Source: Nitrospirota bacterium
GTDB taxonomy: Bacteria; Nitrospirota; Thermodesulfovibrionia; Thermodesulfovibrionales; UBA6898
Reading direction: 5' to 3'
NCBI GenBank assembly: GCA_021825365.1
Contig: JAKAHR010000029.1
Coordinates: forward strand, 1 to 45,059
DNA length: 45,059 bases
The notes under the pieces are model-generated. The model saw only the letters and a list, made by a program, of their open reading frames with translations. It did not search any database and was not told the DNA's origin. Both the position numbers and the translations under genes were made by a program. Below, piece by piece: positions 24,027 to 33,659 of the stretch (position 1 is its first letter; each line of letters opens with the position of its first letter).

Positions 24027-26213
24027 TCAGCCGTCGAGGACCTCTCTGACCTTGGTTATCAAATCATGCCGGGAGACGGGCTTGGCGATGAAATGCTCCT
24101 GCTCACCCAGTATCCTGTCTTTGCGGACGACGTCTTCCGGGTAGCCGCTGATGAAGATGACCTTGATGTGGGGAGCCATCCGCCTGATCTCCAGATACGC
24201 CTCATCGCCATTCATCCTGGGCATCATGATGTCCAGGATAAGGAGCCTGACCTCGCCCCTGTTCTCCCTGAAACGCGCGACCGCATCCTCGCCGTTTTCC
24301 GCGGTGATGACGTTATAGCCAAATCTCCCCAGCACGGTCCGCGTCAGGCTCCGCACGGTCGGATCGTCTTCCGCAACCAACACGGTCTCCGTACCCCGCC
24401 TCATCGGAGAGACGACAGGCGACTCCGTCTCGTCGGCAGCCGACTCGATGGCCGGCAGATATATGGTAAATAACGTCCCCCTGCCCTGCCCGCTGGCAAC
24501 ATCGATGTATCCCCCGTGCTGTTTGACGATCCCGTATACCACGGCCAGCCCCAGGCCGGTGCCCTTCCCGGATTCCTTGGTGGTAAAGAACGGCTCGAAT
24601 ATCCTCTCCCGTGTCTCCTCGGCGATCCCCATACCCGTATCCGCTACGGTTATGACCGCATATGTTCCCGGCTTGCCGTAGTTGTGGCGCCTGATGAATG
24701 CATGGTCCTGCGTCACGCGTCCCGTCGTTATGGTAAGCAGTCCTCCATCGGGCATCGCATCCCTGGCATTCGTCGCGAGGTTCACGAGGACCTGCTCTAT
24801 CTGCCCTGCGTCCGCCATGACCATCATCTCTTCTTCCGACTGCAGACTCCTCAGTTCTATATGCTCTCCCAAAAGCCGCGACAGGAGCTTTTCCACGTTG
24901 CGCACGATCCCGTTGACACTCACCGGCCGGGGGTGCATGATCTGCTTTCTGCTGTAGGCGAGCAGGCCCTGGGTGAGATGCGTCGCCCTCATGGCCGAAG
25001 CCAGGACCATATCCATATACGTCCTCGAGGGGTCATCCTGCGCCATCCCCTCCTGGACTAATTCACCGAAGCCGATGATGGCTGTCATGATATTGTTGAA
25101 TTCGTGAGCGACCCCGGCGGTCAGCGTCCCGATCGCCTCGATCTTCTGTGCGTGGCGGAGCTGGGACTCCAGTCTGGTCCTTTCCTCCTCAGCCCTCCTG
25201 CGCTCGGTGATATCGCGGAATATCCCCTCCGTGGCCGTCACACGGCCGTCGACAGCGCGGACATTGACATTCCCCTCGACCTCGATGCGGCGGCCATCCC
25301 TGGCGACAAAGGACGCGGTCACATTCTTTACCGCCTCGCCTCCCATGACCTTCCTGAAGACCTCCAGGCAATGGGCCTTTGTCTCCGGGTGCAGGATGTC
25401 GAAGATCGTGAGCGATGCGAGGTCTTCCTGCGTATAGCCCATCGTCCTGAGCCATGAAGCGTTGACGAAATTGAAATGGCCATCCGGACTCACGCTCTGT
25501 ATCATGTCGAGCGCGTTTTCGATGAGGTTGCGGTAGCGGTCCTCGCTCTCTTTGAGCATATACTCCGCCTGCTTCCGGGCGGTGATGTCCCTCACGACCT
25601 CGATGCCGGCGACGACCTTGCCCGCAGCATCCAGGACCGGCGACGCCGTGATCTCCACGTGGAGAGTCCTGGAGGGGTTGCTCCTTTCCGTGGCGTGAAT
25701 CCTGCCGTCCGCAAAAGACATGGCGATGGGGCAGCCGGCGCAGACATGATCGCGTCTTTCATAGACAGCATAGCAGTATTCTCCGATATGATTTCCGAAC
25801 ATCTTCCGGGCGATCTCGTTCTGGTACAGGATCCGGTACTCGGGATCCTGGATGCTGAGGCCGTCTCCGATCGCCTCTATCATCGCCTCCAGTTTGGCCT
25901 TCTCCGCCTCCACCTCGATGACCGCAGCCTGCAGGGACTCTTCCGCCTTCCTGCGTTCCGCGATCTCGTTTTGAAGCTGCCTTCCCGCATTTTTTTGGCG
26001 TGATACAAACCCCGCCACAACAAGGCCGAGGGAAAGAAGGCTCACTCCGATCAGGGACCGGAAGGCGAGGTCATTCCCGCCCGGCACGAGTGCTGCATGG
26101 CTTTCGCCCCGGGTTGCGAAGTGGTCAAGCGACGCGGCGATCAGCCACATGGTAAGGCCTGCGATGACCGACAGGATGATGATCTTGCGTTTGCTGCCGA
26201 TGGACGTATTCAT
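24027..26213 (-). CDS. two-PAS hybrid histidine kinase with receiver
   Basis: A 728-residue protein. There are two N-terminal membrane helices (about residues 10-30 and 50-68), a short coiled coil, and PAS1 at residues 108-213, which contains a Cys motif (GEYCYAVYERRDHVCAGCPI). PAS2 spans residues 218-340, HisKA residues 350-415 (GVAHEFNNIMTAIIGF), HATPase residues 460-575 (NLATNARDAM, DTGMGI, GKGTGLGLAV), and the receiver residues 605-725 with the phospho-aspartate in LILDIMMPRMNG. The cysteines in PAS1 could bind a metal or respond to redox. It is convergent with the ABC operon. Confidence 0.9.
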   Translation of the reverse strand: MNTSIGSKRKIIILSVIAGLTMWLIAASLDHFATRGESHAALVPGGNDLAFRSLIGVSLLSLGLVVAGFVSRQKNAGRQLQNEIAERRKAEESLQAAVIEVEAEKAKLEAMIEAIGDGLSIQDPEYRILYQNEIARKMFGNHIGEYCYAVYERRDHVCAGCPIAMSFADGRIHATERSNPSRTLHVEITASPVLDAAGKVVAGIEVVRDITARKQAEYMLKESEDRYRNLIENALDMIQSVSPDGHFNFVNASWLRTMGYTQEDLASLTIFDILHPETKAHCLEVFRKVMGGEAVKNVTASFVARDGRRIEVEGNVNVRAVDGRVTATEGIFRDITERRRAEEERTRLESQLRHAQKIEAIGTLTAGVAHEFNNIMTAIIGFGELVQEGMAQDDPSRTYMDMVLASAMRATHLTQGLLAYSRKQIMHPRPVSVNGIVRNVEKLLSRLLGEHIELRSLQSEEEMMVMADAGQIEQVLVNLATNARDAMPDGGLLTITTGRVTQDHAFIRRHNYGKPGTYAVITVADTGMGIAEETRERIFEPFFTTKESGKGTGLGLAVVYGIVKQHGGYIDVASGQGRGTLFTIYLPAIESAADETESPVVSPMRRGTETVLVAEDDPTVRSLTRTVLGRFGYNVITAENGEDAVARFRENRGEVRLLILDIMMPRMNGDEAYLEIRRMAPHIKVIFISGYPEDVVRKDRILGEQEHFIAKPVSRHDLITKVREVLDG

Positions 26214-26465
26214 GATGACATCAGGGTTATCCGGGTTTGTGCGGCGAGACGCCGTCGCGCCGCTGCTTCACCGGTACAATTACTGTTATTAAATCATATC
26301 GGCCGGTCTTTTGCATCCTGCTAAAAGTAATAGCCTGATGATCTTATAAACGGAAGTTGAATCGGGCAGGGCTTCCTGGCAGAGGCGCAGTCCGGCCACA
26401 CCGGATACTCCACGGAAGTGTGAACAGCGGGAAAAGGGTTGAAGGGAAAAGGCCGGGAGACCGTC

Positions 26466-26996
26466 CTACAGCAGTCTTTCTATCTTCTGCCGCATCTCCT
26501 GGCCGGTCCAGTCATACTCACCGTAGAACTTCTCGACGATGATACCGTTGCGGTCGATGAGGAAGGTGGTCGGCAGGGAAAAGACCTTGTACTGTTTTGT
26601 AACATTGCGCGTCTCATCCAGGAGAACGGTGAAGGACAGGCCCTTCTTGTCCGAAAAATTCTTTGCGTCGCTTAGTGACCTGTCGGTCGAGACCGCGATC
26701 ACCTCGAGGCCCCGGCCCCTCATCTGCTGATAGGCCCTGTTGAACGAGGGCATCTCCGCGATGCACGAGGGGCACCAGGTCGCCCAGAAGTTCAGGAGGA
26801 TCACCTTGCCCTTAAAGGCGGAAAAAGAGACAGCCCTGCCGTTCATGTCCTTGAGCGAGAAATCAGGGGCCTTTGTCTTATCGAGTTTGTCGATCTCGAA
26901 CGGGGAGACGGGCTTCCTGTCGCTCCCGGCAGGGGCGTTTGTTCCCATGGCGGTCAGGAGGAAAAAGAGGGGGATGAAGAGGATCTTTTTCGTCAT
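26466..26996 (-). CDS. TlpA/ResA-like thioredoxin-fold protein
   Basis: A 176-residue protein with a signal peptide (residues 1-23) and a redoxin domain with active site W-C75-P-S-C78. FSLKDMNGRAVSFSAFKGKV and TTFLIDRNGIIVEKFYG are typical of the TlpA/ResA branch. Such periplasmic thiol reductases reduce haem-binding cysteines of apocytochromes or act in oxidative repair; the ccsA/resB genes 9 kb away make the first use plausible but not proven. About 250 bp without a gene separate it from the kinase start. Confidence 0.87.
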   Translation of the reverse strand: MTKKILFIPLFFLLTAMGTNAPAGSDRKPVSPFEIDKLDKTKAPDFSLKDMNGRAVSFSAFKGKVILLNFWATWCPSCIAEMPSFNRAYQQMRGRGLEVIAVSTDRSLSDAKNFSDKKGLSFTVLLDETRNVTKQYKVFSLPTTFLIDRNGIIVEKFYGEYDWTGQEMRQKIERLL

Positions 26997-27110
26997 TCAT
27001 TATTGTAGCCCCAAAGGGTTTGCAGAGGCAAGGCGCCCGCTATCAGGGAGGGTGATGCCAATTTTTTGCGCGAGATGATTGATGCCATTTGCAGCAAAGC
27101 AACTTTGGGG

Positions 27111-27139
27111 TTGACACGATGGATCAGTATCTTTATAGT
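27111..27139 (+). promoter_or_regulatory. promoter upstream of the 27302 ORF
   Basis: TTGACA (27111-27116), 17 bp, TATAGT (27134-27139). It leaves a leader of about 155 nt before the first ORF and could also transcribe the large IPTL-CTERM gene. Confidence 0.6.
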
Positions 27140-27301
27140 TGAAGCGGGATTAATGTGAAGTAGCTGGTCCTGCCATCCAAAGATTTAGCCGGAACACACA
27201 AACAATGAGCGGTCTCGGCAGAGTTATACAGCAGGGTCTATAAACAAGAAAGCAAAGGAGACGGAGATAAATATATGGCCTTAGCGAGAGAGGGAAATGA
27301 A

Positions 27302-27511
27302 ATGCGATTATTGCCTGGAAACGTAAGATATTTGCGTAATTGCCTTACCATCATTATTCTGGTTCTACTTTCTGTAGTGGCCCTGGCGGGCCAGGTCTTC
27401 GCCATTAATGGCGTGCATACCTTTGCCAGCCCGGGTCCTGCCAGCGGCGGGTTCAAACCGGTGGGGAACCACTTCCTCGTCAGCGCCGGAGCAAGACATT
27501 ACGGCGCATGA
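27302..27511 (+). CDS. orphan signal-peptide mini-ORF
   Basis: A 69-residue frame from ATG 27302 (an in-frame ATG also lies at 27275). Residues 10-35 are a strong signal peptide (CLTIIILVLLSVVALAGQVF, A). The mature part is only about 34 residues (INGVHTFASPGPASGG and on). GAGAGAGGG lies upstream. It may be the 5' remnant of an exported protein gene whose body was lost, or a small secreted protein. Not recognised. Confidence 0.4.
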   Translation: MRLLPGNVRYLRNCLTIIILVLLSVVALAGQVFAINGVHTFASPGPASGGFKPVGNHFLVSAGARHYGA

Positions 27512-27623
27512 AACCATATGCAAGACCATAATTGTCAAGGAAACACATGACAAATTGGAGAACTACGAGCTTGTTTACAATAGCCAAATGTCAATAACCA
27601 TATCCTCTGTCTGGAGACAACTA

Positions 27624-30600
27624 ATGTCTAGATCAAATTCACTGACTAAGTTTATCATCCTGCTCTTATCGTGCCTGGTTCTTTTTTGGGCGCTTATCCC
27701 TTCTTCCGCCCAGGCAGTAACAGAAGACTTCTCGACCGACCCCGGAGGGGCTCTGCCTGAAAATTCCAAGACGTACAACTCGTTCGTTTACAGTTATCGC
27801 AACTGGGACCCCCCGCGAGCCCTCACTCCTGATGTTTTCTGGAGTTCCGTCGACGGAGTAGGAGATACGGCCTGTCTCGCGACCGATTCATTAGGCGATC
27901 TGAATGGGCGCGAACTCGATATCGCCAGATCTGGCGGAGGAACCTTTACCTTCAAGGGGCTGACCCTCTGCTCGTTCACCAACAAGAACATCTCGGGCAA
28001 CAACGTTACCCAGGCAGCTATTGTCTATTTTCAGGGTTATAAAGGAACCAGCAAAGCCTACGATAGCGGCCCTATAGACATACCTGAATGTTTTTTTGGA
28101 ACATCACCCCCCCCCTGGACCACCTATGCCCCGGCTACGGTCTGGAGCGGCATTACCGAACTGCGCATCGTCTCTACTACGGATGTCACCTTCGATCCTT
28201 TCATTGACGATTTCGAGTATTTCCTTTTGCCCGCCCCTACCGTCACCGGCATCTCGCCGTCCAGCGGCTCCACCGCCGGAGGCACCGGCGTCACCATCGG
28301 CGGTACTGGGTTTGTCGATGGCGCGACAGTGGCTATCGGCGGTACTTCTGCGACCGGCGTAACGGTGGTAAATGACACCACCATTACCGCCACCACCCCG
28401 GCAGGCACGGCTGGAGCAAAGGATTTGGTGGTGACCAACCCCGATACGCAGACCGGGACCCTGGCTGGCGGGTTTACCTATGCCTCCGCCCCCACCGTCA
28501 CCACCCAGGCAGCATCAAGCATCAGCTCCACCGCCGCCACCGGCAACGGCAATATCACTGCCACCAACGGCACCAATGCCACCACCCGTGGTGTGATCTA
28601 CTATCCCTATACGAATACCGACAAGATCATCGGCGATGCAGGTATCACCAATATGAGTGAGTCAGGCGATTTCACCACCGGTGCCTTCACCGCTTCTTTG
28701 ACCCCTCTGTCGGTTAACACCCAATACAATGCCAGGGCATACGCAACATCTCCAAACGGCACAGGGTATGGTGCAAGGGTTGCATTCTGGACGCTGGCCA
28801 ACGTGCCGGCGGCGCCGACGGTCAACAACCCGACTGCGACCACAATGGATGTGACGATTAATCCAAACGGCAACCCTGCCACCACCGAGTTCTGCATACA
28901 GGAGACCTCCACAAGCAATTATGTCCAGGCCGGCGGCACGTTAGGCGCCGGCTCAGTCTGGCAGACCGCTGCGGTCTGGCTTACGAAGACCGTAACCGGC
29001 CTCACCACCGGCAGCACCTATACCTTCCAGGTGAAGGCCCGTAACGGCGGTTCGACCGAGACGGCCTTCGGGGCAACGGCCTCGGGTGTGCCGGTTGCCG
29101 CTCCCACCGTCACCACCCAGGCAGCATCAAGCATCAGCTCCACCGCCGCCACCGGCAACGGCAATATCACTGCCACCAACGGCGCCAATGCCACAGCCCG
29201 AGGCGTGATTTACTGGGGCTATAACAACAGCGACCAGATAATAGGCGATGGCGGCGTTACCGATGTCAGCGAAGCTGCCAGTTTCGGCACCGGCGCATTT
29301 ACCGCCGCGTTGACTCCGCTTTCCGTCAACACCCAGTACAACGCCCGTGCTTATGCCATCAATCCATACGGCACCGGCTACGGCGCCCGCGTCGCCTTCT
29401 GGACCCTGGCTAATGTTCCGTCAGCGCCTACGGTCAACAATCCGACTGCCACGACGCTTGCTGTTGCCGTCAATGTGAACGGCAACCCGGCAGGGACGGA
29501 GTTCTGCATACAGGAGACCTCCACAAGCAATTATGTCCAGGCCGATGGTACGCTGGCCGGTGCCTGCGTCTGGCAGAATGTGGCAACATGGGGCGCCAAG
29601 ACTGTAACCGGCCTCACCACCGGTAATACCTACACCTTCCAGGTGAAGGCCAGAAACGGCGGATTGACAGAGACAGCCTATGGGCCGACTGCATCACTCA
29701 CCGCCTGTGCGACCTCTGCGACTGTGACAAATAATGGAGACATCGGTGCCGGGTCACTGAGGCAGGCGATAGCCGAGAGCTGTTCAGGGGGGACGATCAA
29801 CTTCAATGGCGACTACACCATCCCACTTGCGAGCACACTTACGATCGACAAGAACCTCACGATAACCGGCGCAGGACATACGGTGACCGTAAGCGGAGGA
29901 GGACTCCAGCAGGTCTTTCTTATCAACTTGGGCGTAACCGCAGCCACCATCGACAGCCTGATAATCAGGGACGGCAATGCCGGTAGCGACAATGGCGGAG
30001 GGATTTATAATCTTGGCGCACTGACAATCTCAAACAGCACATTCTCGGGGAATAGGACTGCTATCGGTTCCGGCGGAGGGATTTATAATTTTGGCGCACT
30101 GACAATCTCAAACAGCACATTCTCTGGAAATACCGCTTCTAGCGGCGGTGGCGGCGGGATTTACAATGCCGGCACGGTGATGATACAACATAGCATATTT
30201 TCGGGGAATTCGGCGCCGGCCGGGGGCGGCCTTTTCAATGGCCGCACGGTGATGATACAAAACAGCACATTCTCTGGAAATACCGCTTCTAGAGGCGATG
30301 GCGGCGGGATTTTGAATGTCTGGGCCGCTGCCAGCTTATCTGTTATCAACAGCACCTTCTCCGGGAATACCGCGACCGCCGCCGGCGGCGGCGGCATCGC
30401 AAATTATAACAACGCAACCGCCACAACAATGAACAGCACTTTTTCAGCCAATTCGGCCACAAATGGCGGCGGCGTTTATGTCGAAAGCGGAACGGTCTCT
30501 GTCCTAAATACGATTATCACAAACAGCCCCTCCGGCGGAGACTGCCGGGGCACTGTTTCAGGCTCAAGCATTAACAACCTGTTGCAGCAGACCGGCTCAG

Positions 30601-32453
30601 ATGCCTGCGGCCTCACTAACGGCGTAAACATAATAGGCGGCAACCCTCTTCTTTCCCCCCTGGGCAGCTACGGAGGGCCGACACAGACCTTTGCGCTCCT
30701 GCCCGGCTCGCCTGCCATTGACGCGGGGGATAATGCGACGTGCGCGGCCCTTCCTGTCGGCAATCTCGACCAGCGGGGCATCTCCCGTCCGCAGGGAAGC
30801 GCCTGCGACATCGGCGCCTTTGAATCGCAGGGCTTCACCTTCGGTGTACCCACGGGCACACCGCAGAGCACGGTGATCAATACCGCCTTTGCAACTCAGC
30901 TGAGTGTGCCCGTGACAAGCGCCTTTGGTGAGCCTGTGGACGGCGGCATCGTCACCTTCACCGCGCCTTCCAGCGGGGCGAGCGTCACCTTCGCACCCAC
31001 AACGAATGCCACCATCACCTCCGGGGCCGCTTCTCTGGCGGTTACAGCCAATGGCACGGTGGGCGGACCCTATTCCGTTACCACGGCCTCAAACGGCGTA
31101 TCAGGCACACCCGCATTCAGCCTCACCAACACCCTGATACCCTCCACAACTACGGTTACTTCATCCACTAATCCCAGTGTATTCGGCCAGTCCGTCACCT
31201 TCACCGCCACCGTCACAACCGGAGCAACAGGGACGGTGGACTTCACCGAGGGGGCCTTGATCCGCTGCTCCGCATCACCCATAGCCGGGACGACCGCCAC
31301 CTGCAATGTCTCGTCCTTGAGTGTCGGAACACATGCGATCACCGCGACATACAATGGAGATGCCAACTACGCGGTATCAAGCGGCACCATGAACCAGGTG
31401 GTCAATGCCGCCAACACGATAACAACGATTGCGACGCATGACCCCAACCCCTCGGCCATGAGCCAAGCCGTGGCTGTATCCTATACAGTCGCCCCGGTTG
31501 CCCCCGGAGCCGGGACGCCAACCGGCAATGTGACAGTATCAGACGGAGAGGGCCACAGCTGCACCGGAACGCTCACCCTTGGCTCCGGTTCATGCAACAT
31601 AACTCTCACCACATCGGGGATAAAGACCCTCGCAGCCTCATATGGCGGCGATGCCGGCTTCAATGCAAGCAGCGGTGCTGCCGGCCACCCCGTGCTCATC
31701 AATAAAGTCCTGAGCGTAACAAAGACGGGAAGCGGCACCGTGACATCCGATCTTTCCGGGGTCGAAGGAAACGGCATCAATTGCGGAGCTGACTGTTCAG
31801 AGACCTATATGCATGGGACCGTGGTCACCCTGACCGCGACACCTGCCAATGGCTGGGCCTTAAGCGGCTGGTCAGGGGACCCTGACTGTTCCGACGGGCA
31901 GGTGACGCTGGATGCCGACAAGACCTGCGCAGCCGCCTTTACCCTGGCCACATCCATAACCATCCCGGCTGCAACGGGGAACGGCAACATCACTCTCACC
32001 ACAAGCTCCCCCGGTTGCGGGTTCTATAATGTCTCAGCCAGGACAGAGGCCCAGGTGGGCAATGACCCTGATTTCAATTATCCTTATGGCCTGGTGGAGT
32101 TCACCCTTAACTGCGCCTCTGCTGACGTGACCATCACCTTCCCGGGTACCATAACAGGGATATACAGGAAATACGGACCGACTACGCCGGGGGACACATC
32201 CACTACGAAGTGGTATCCATTTAATAACGTCACCATCAACGGGAGCAACACCATAACCCTGCACCTTGAGGACGGTCAGCTGGGGGACGACACGGGTGTC
32301 GAGGGCACCATAGTCGATCAGGGCGGGCCTGCATTACCTGCCGCCGGTACTGTGGATGTACCCACCATGAATGAATGGGGGATGATTATCTTTGGGTGCC
32401 TTGCAGGTCTTGCTTCTGCACTGTATCTTCGGAGGAGAAAGGCCGAGCGGTGA
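27624..32453 (+). CDS. giant multidomain surface protein with IPTL-CTERM tail
   Basis: A 1609-residue protein. ATG 27624 with GGAG seven bases upstream and a signal peptide directly after (FIILLLSCLVLFWALIPSSA) is preferred to the longer open frame. Domains in order: an N-terminal beta domain; an IPT/TIG domain (about 205-290); two nearly identical 204-residue fibronectin-like pairs (290-695); a right-handed beta-helix (about 700-970) with SNSTFSGNTASSGGGGGIYN-type coils, ending in PGSPAIDAGDNATC and DQRGISRPQG (choice-of-anchor Q type); two Ig-like domains (FGQSVTFTATVTTGATGTVD); a GWxLSGWSGDPDC repeat; a choice-of-anchor U-like domain; and VPTMNEWGMIIF with a helix and RRRKAER end. Probably exosortase-sorted and cell-surface. 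Confidence 0.88.
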   Translation: MSRSNSLTKFIILLLSCLVLFWALIPSSAQAVTEDFSTDPGGALPENSKTYNSFVYSYRNWDPPRALTPDVFWSSVDGVGDTACLATDSLGDLNGRELDIARSGGGTFTFKGLTLCSFTNKNISGNNVTQAAIVYFQGYKGTSKAYDSGPIDIPECFFGTSPPPWTTYAPATVWSGITELRIVSTTDVTFDPFIDDFEYFLLPAPTVTGISPSSGSTAGGTGVTIGGTGFVDGATVAIGGTSATGVTVVNDTTITATTPAGTAGAKDLVVTNPDTQTGTLAGGFTYASAPTVTTQAASSISSTAATGNGNITATNGTNATTRGVIYYPYTNTDKIIGDAGITNMSESGDFTTGAFTASLTPLSVNTQYNARAYATSPNGTGYGARVAFWTLANVPAAPTVNNPTATTMDVTINPNGNPATTEFCIQETSTSNYVQAGGTLGAGSVWQTAAVWLTKTVTGLTTGSTYTFQVKARNGGSTETAFGATASGVPVAAPTVTTQAASSISSTAATGNGNITATNGANATARGVIYWGYNNSDQIIGDGGVTDVSEAASFGTGAFTAALTPLSVNTQYNARAYAINPYGTGYGARVAFWTLANVPSAPTVNNPTATTLAVAVNVNGNPAGTEFCIQETSTSNYVQADGTLAGACVWQNVATWGAKTVTGLTTGNTYTFQVKARNGGLTETAYGPTASLTACATSATVTNNGDIGAGSLRQAIAESCSGGTINFNGDYTIPLASTLTIDKNLTITGAGHTVTVSGGGLQQVFLINLGVTAATIDSLIIRDGNAGSDNGGGIYNLGALTISNSTFSGNRTAIGSGGGIYNFGALTISNSTFSGNTASSGGGGGIYNAGTVMIQHSIFSGNSAPAGGGLFNGRTVMIQNSTFSGNTASRGDGGGILNVWAAASLSVINSTFSGNTATAAGGGGIANYNNATATTMNSTFSANSATNGGGVYVESGTVSVLNTIITNSPSGGDCRGTVSGSSINNLLQQTGSDACGLTNGVNIIGGNPLLSPLGSYGGPTQTFALLPGSPAIDAGDNATCAALPVGNLDQRGISRPQGSACDIGAFESQGFTFGVPTGTPQSTVINTAFATQLSVPVTSAFGEPVDGGIVTFTAPSSGASVTFAPTTNATITSGAASLAVTANGTVGGPYSVTTASNGVSGTPAFSLTNTLIPSTTTVTSSTNPSVFGQSVTFTATVTTGATGTVDFTEGALIRCSASPIAGTTATCNVSSLSVGTHAITATYNGDANYAVSSGTMNQVVNAANTITTIATHDPNPSAMSQAVAVSYTVAPVAPGAGTPTGNVTVSDGEGHSCTGTLTLGSGSCNITLTTSGIKTLAASYGGDAGFNASSGAAGHPVLINKVLSVTKTGSGTVTSDLSGVEGNGINCGADCSETYMHGTVVTLTATPANGWALSGWSGDPDCSDGQVTLDADKTCAAAFTLATSITIPAATGNGNITLTTSSPGCGFYNVSARTEAQVGNDPDFNYPYGLVEFTLNCASADVTITFPGTITGIYRKYGPTTPGDTSTTKWYPFNNVTINGSNTITLHLEDGQLGDDTGVEGTIVDQGGPALPAAGTVDVPTMNEWGMIIFGCLAGLASALYLRRRKAER
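28491..29714 (+). repeat. 612-bp internal tandem duplication
   Basis: CCCACCGTCACCACCCAGGC begins at 28491 and again at 29103. The 204 codons that follow each are closely similar, with long identical stretches, for example the codons for FCIQETSTSNYVQA. This is a domain-level duplication in the surface protein. Confidence 0.85.
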
Positions 32454-32463
32454 TGTCATCCGG

Positions 32464-32488
32464 GAGGGCCGGCAGGACGCCGGCCCTC
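32464..32488 (+). terminator. hairpin after the giant surface-protein gene
   Basis: GAGGGCCGGC pairs perfectly with GCCGGCCCTC around a 5-nt loop, 11 bp after the stop codon. The downstream tract is not a clean T run, so termination may be incomplete. From 32489 to 32742 no gene is seen. Confidence 0.6.
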
Positions 32489-32742
32489 AACGGCATCTTG
32501 TCTTAATTCCTCCCCTCGAACCTCTCTACAAATTCCATATTGAGGGAGATCATCTCGCCCTGCCGTATCGCGTAAGATGCATATCTCCGGTTCGCCCACA
32601 AGTCTGTCAAGTGCCATTATAAACGGTCAAAGGGCTTGAAGTCATTTTCATGCGCAGAATCCCTCCTCTGAGAGACGGTCCGGCTTCTCTGTCCGGAGGG
32701 CGATCAATGAGCGGACTATCCCCATCACACAAAGGCCGGAAA

Positions 32743-32751
32743 TGCTATAAT
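32743..32751 (+). promoter_or_regulatory. extended -10 promoter of the binding protein
   Basis: TGCTATAAT at 32743-32751, with no good -35, sits 27 bp before the first possible start codon. Confidence 0.5.
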
Positions 32752-32777
32752 AGAAGCGGTTTATCACTATTTGTCCT

Positions 32778-33659
32778 ATGTATCAGTTCAATCCGCTGTC
32801 CGATAAGAATGTCACCATGCAGGTGGGATTGCGCCCATTCCTCACCTGCGCGGCTCTCTTGTGCCTGCTGGTCTACGCCGGTTTCGACGGGACGAAAGAG
32901 GCCTATGCCGGCTCCGAACAGCAGAGGCTTGTGGTTACGGGGTCGAGCACCATGTGCCCTCTGGTCGCCGAAATAGGCAAACGGTTTCAGAATCTCCACC
33001 GGAACATAACCGTAGACGTGCAATGCGGCGGGTCAGACCGCGGCCTCAGGGATATGCGGGACGGCAAGGCCGACATAGCGATGCTGGCCCGTGCGTTGAA
33101 AGACAACGAAAGCGGCCTGTACGGCTTCCCGATCGCCCGTGACGGTGCCAGCCTGATCGTCCACAAGAGCAACCCCGTGAAGTCTCTCTCCGACGCCCAG
33201 GTGGCGGCGATCTTTTCCGGAAAGGCCACGAACTGGAAACAGGTGGGTGGCCCTGACGCGCGCATCGAGGTCATCCTGAGGGAGAAGTCGAAACCGGTCA
33301 CTGAACTCTTCGCCGGCTATTTCAAACTGGGCGACAACATTCGGGGCCGGATCGTGCCGGGAGATAACCCCGTCACCTTTGAGGCGGTGTCCTCTCAAAG
33401 GTACGCCATCGGCTACGCGTCGTCGGGAGAGGCGGAGCGGAGAGAGAAATCAGGGGCCCCCATCAGGATACTGCCGATAAACAAGATCATGCCCACGAGC
33501 AGAAACATCATCACAGGGAATTATCCGATCACCCGCCCCCTCACGCTGGTGACCAGGGAACTGCCTTCCGGCCCTGCCAGGGAGTTCATCAATTACTGCC
33601 TCTCCTCCAAGGTGGTCGACCTCATCGTCAGCTTCGATTTTGTGCCGTATGAAGACTGA
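32778..33659 (+). CDS. PstS-like periplasmic binding protein
   Basis: A 293-residue protein, or 280 if ATG 32817 is used; neither has a good ribosome site. Signal peptide precedes AYAGSEQQ. PBP-like domain of the phosphate-binding type: LVVTGSSTMCPLV at the ligand loop, VDVQCGGSDRGLRDMRDGKADIAM, LSDAQVAAIFSGKATNWKQV, and RYAIGYASSGEA. Residues resemble PstS, which binds phosphate or other oxyanions, but no pstC/A/B follows. Instead its 3' end overlaps a sensor kinase, suggesting that it presents the ligand to that kinase. Confidence 0.82.
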   Translation: MYQFNPLSDKNVTMQVGLRPFLTCAALLCLLVYAGFDGTKEAYAGSEQQRLVVTGSSTMCPLVAEIGKRFQNLHRNITVDVQCGGSDRGLRDMRDGKADIAMLARALKDNESGLYGFPIARDGASLIVHKSNPVKSLSDAQVAAIFSGKATNWKQVGGPDARIEVILREKSKPVTELFAGYFKLGDNIRGRIVPGDNPVTFEAVSSQRYAIGYASSGEAERREKSGAPIRILPINKIMPTSRNIITGNYPITRPLTLVTRELPSGPAREFINYCLSSKVVDLIVSFDFVPYED

